Source of the DNA: Candidatus Atribacter hydrocarboniphilus
GTDB taxonomy: Bacteria > Atribacterota > Atribacteria > Atribacterales > Atribacteraceae
NCBI GenBank assembly: GCA_003542295.1
Contig: DPKX01000004.1
Coordinates: 1 to 6,066 of the forward strand
Length of the DNA: 6,066 bases
Reading direction: 5' to 3'
Both the position numbers and the translations under genes were made by a program. The notes under the pieces were generated by a model, which was not told where the DNA came from, did not search any database, and worked only from the letters and a program-made list of their open reading frames with translations. Of this stretch, positions 5,378 to 6,066 are shown piece after piece; position 1 is the stretch's first letter; the number at the start of each line of letters is the position of its first letter.

Positions 5378-6066
5378 TTAGAATCCGAAGGTATCAACGT
5401 TTTCTGGAGTTAACAGTGTATCTGGAACATAGGAAAATTTTTCTTCAACATCGGTGACTGGTACTCCTGCCCAGCCATATTCGTTTCCTGGAACTGGGAG
5501 AACTTTGTCTTTAGTGAGATAATCGTAAGTTATTCGTATCCCTAAGTAGGTCATTTTGGCGGAATCCAGCGCTAATCCACCTTTTACGATCCCTTTCTTG
5601 ACGTATTCAGCGTTTTGTTTCGGCATTGCGACTCCCCAAACCGCCACTTTTCCTTCCAAACCAGCATTAATAATTGCTTGAGCCGCCGCCGGGATTCCTG
5701 TGGTAGTGGTACTGGCAAAACCAGCCAAATCAGGATGGGCGAGCAAAACTGATTCACATTGACTTAAGGCTTTTTCGTAATCATTGTCATTAGCATATAA
5801 GCCGACGATGGTGATATCCGGATATTTAGCCAATACCGCTTCAATAGCTTTTTGTCTCTGTTCAAGATAAGGTTGCCCAAGCCCGGCAGTGATTAAGGCA
5901 ACTTTGCCTTTTCCACCAATTTCTTTAGCTAAACCTTCACCAATATTGGTTCCGCTTTGAGTTGGTTCCCAGCCTGAAGCTGTCCAAATTATGTCGGTTC
6001 CTGGTGCTCCAATATCAAATCCAAAAACCGGTATTCCTTTGGCTATGGCATCGGCAATTGGCTTTT
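5378..6066 (-). CDS. Periplasmic sugar-binding protein, type 1 (C-terminal part)
   Basis: The window holds the last 228 residues and the stop of a type-1 periplasmic (or lipid-anchored) solute-binding protein; the N-terminus and signal peptide lie beyond the right edge. The visible part starts in the first lobe (KPIADAIAKGIPVFGFDIGAPG), crosses the hinge, and continues through the second lobe (GGKGKVALITAGLGQPYLEQR, then TTTTGIPAAAQAIINAGLEGKVAVWGVAMPKQNAEYVKKG). It ends in VDTFGF, much like RhaS and LsrB, whose C-termini end in similar short Asn-Ile-Asp-Lys-Phe/Tyr-Phe tails. The reading frame is open from the edge to the TAA, so a shorter version starting at the TTG near 5833 would be an artefact. 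As the first visible gene of the cluster, followed by ATPase and permeases, it is the substrate receptor of this CUT2 transporter. The ligand is not identifiable. The Asp-Gln pair recalled from the AI-2 receptor LsrB is not seen at the matching place. Confidence 0.92.
   Translation of the reverse strand, partial: KPIADAIAKGIPVFGFDIGAPGTDIIWTASGWEPTQSGTNIGEGLAKEIGGKGKVALITAGLGQPYLEQRQKAIEAVLAKYPDITIVGLYANDNDYEKALSQCESVLLAHPDLAGFASTTTTGIPAAAQAIINAGLEGKVAVWGVAMPKQNAEYVKKGIVKGGLALDSAKMTYLGIRITYDYLTKDKVLPVPGNEYGWAGVPVTDVEEKFSYVPDTLLTPENVDTFGF

Noticed and set aside
1..6066. CRISPR arrays, tRNA or rRNA genes, insertion sequences, riboswitches
   Set aside because: No regularly spaced repeats, cloverleaf-like sequences, transposase frames with terminal repeats or recognisable aptamer motifs were seen; nearly all the window is coding.

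Overview
The window carries one strand-consistent gene cluster. Every convincing gene is on the minus strand, so transcription runs from the right edge to the left. The DNA is moderately AT-rich, with AT-rich intergenic stretches, Shine-Dalgarno-type ribosome binding sites (AGGAG, AAGGAG) and ATG or GTG starts. This is a bacterial arrangement, typical of anaerobic or fermentative sugar users such as Firmicutes, Thermotogota or Atribacterota-like lineages. The sequence alone does not fix the phylum, and that placement is a guess.

Layout in transcription order: (1) the C-terminal part of a type-1 periplasmic sugar-binding protein, open at the right edge (5378-6066); (2) a gap of about 127 bp with a strong hairpin followed by a T-rich tract (5310-5359), a partial terminator or mRNA-stabilising element; (3) a two-domain sugar ABC ATPase of the RbsA/MglA type with a GTG start (3763-5250); (4) a first RbsC-type permease (2798-3766); (5) a second RbsC-type permease (1818-2801); (6) and (7) two related short-chain dehydrogenases/reductases (985-1800 and 224-988); (8) a gap of about 207 bp with a plausible sigma-70 promoter; (9) the first codons of another minus-strand gene cut by the left edge (1-16). 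Genes 3-4, 4-5 and 6-7 overlap by 4 bp (ATGA), and 5-6 are separated by 17 bp, so genes 3 to 7 look like one translationally coupled operon.

Working model: the binding protein captures a sugar or polyol outside the membrane, the two permeases form a probably heterodimeric channel energised by the tandem-domain ATPase (carbohydrate uptake transporter family 2, CUT2), and the two cytoplasmic dehydrogenases oxidise the imported compound or its product. No kinase, isomerase, aldolase or regulator is visible inside the window, so the substrate cannot be named. A sugar alcohol, deoxysugar or aldose oxidised at a hydroxyl group fits the gene content.

I see a well-formed member of a known type of system, not an undescribed one. 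The points most worth a second look are the paired SDR paralogues with different cofactor-pocket residues, the hairpin separating the binding protein from the rest, the absence in the binding protein of the Asp-Gln pair remembered from AI-2 receptors, and an exact in-frame 20-bp repeat inside the second permease.
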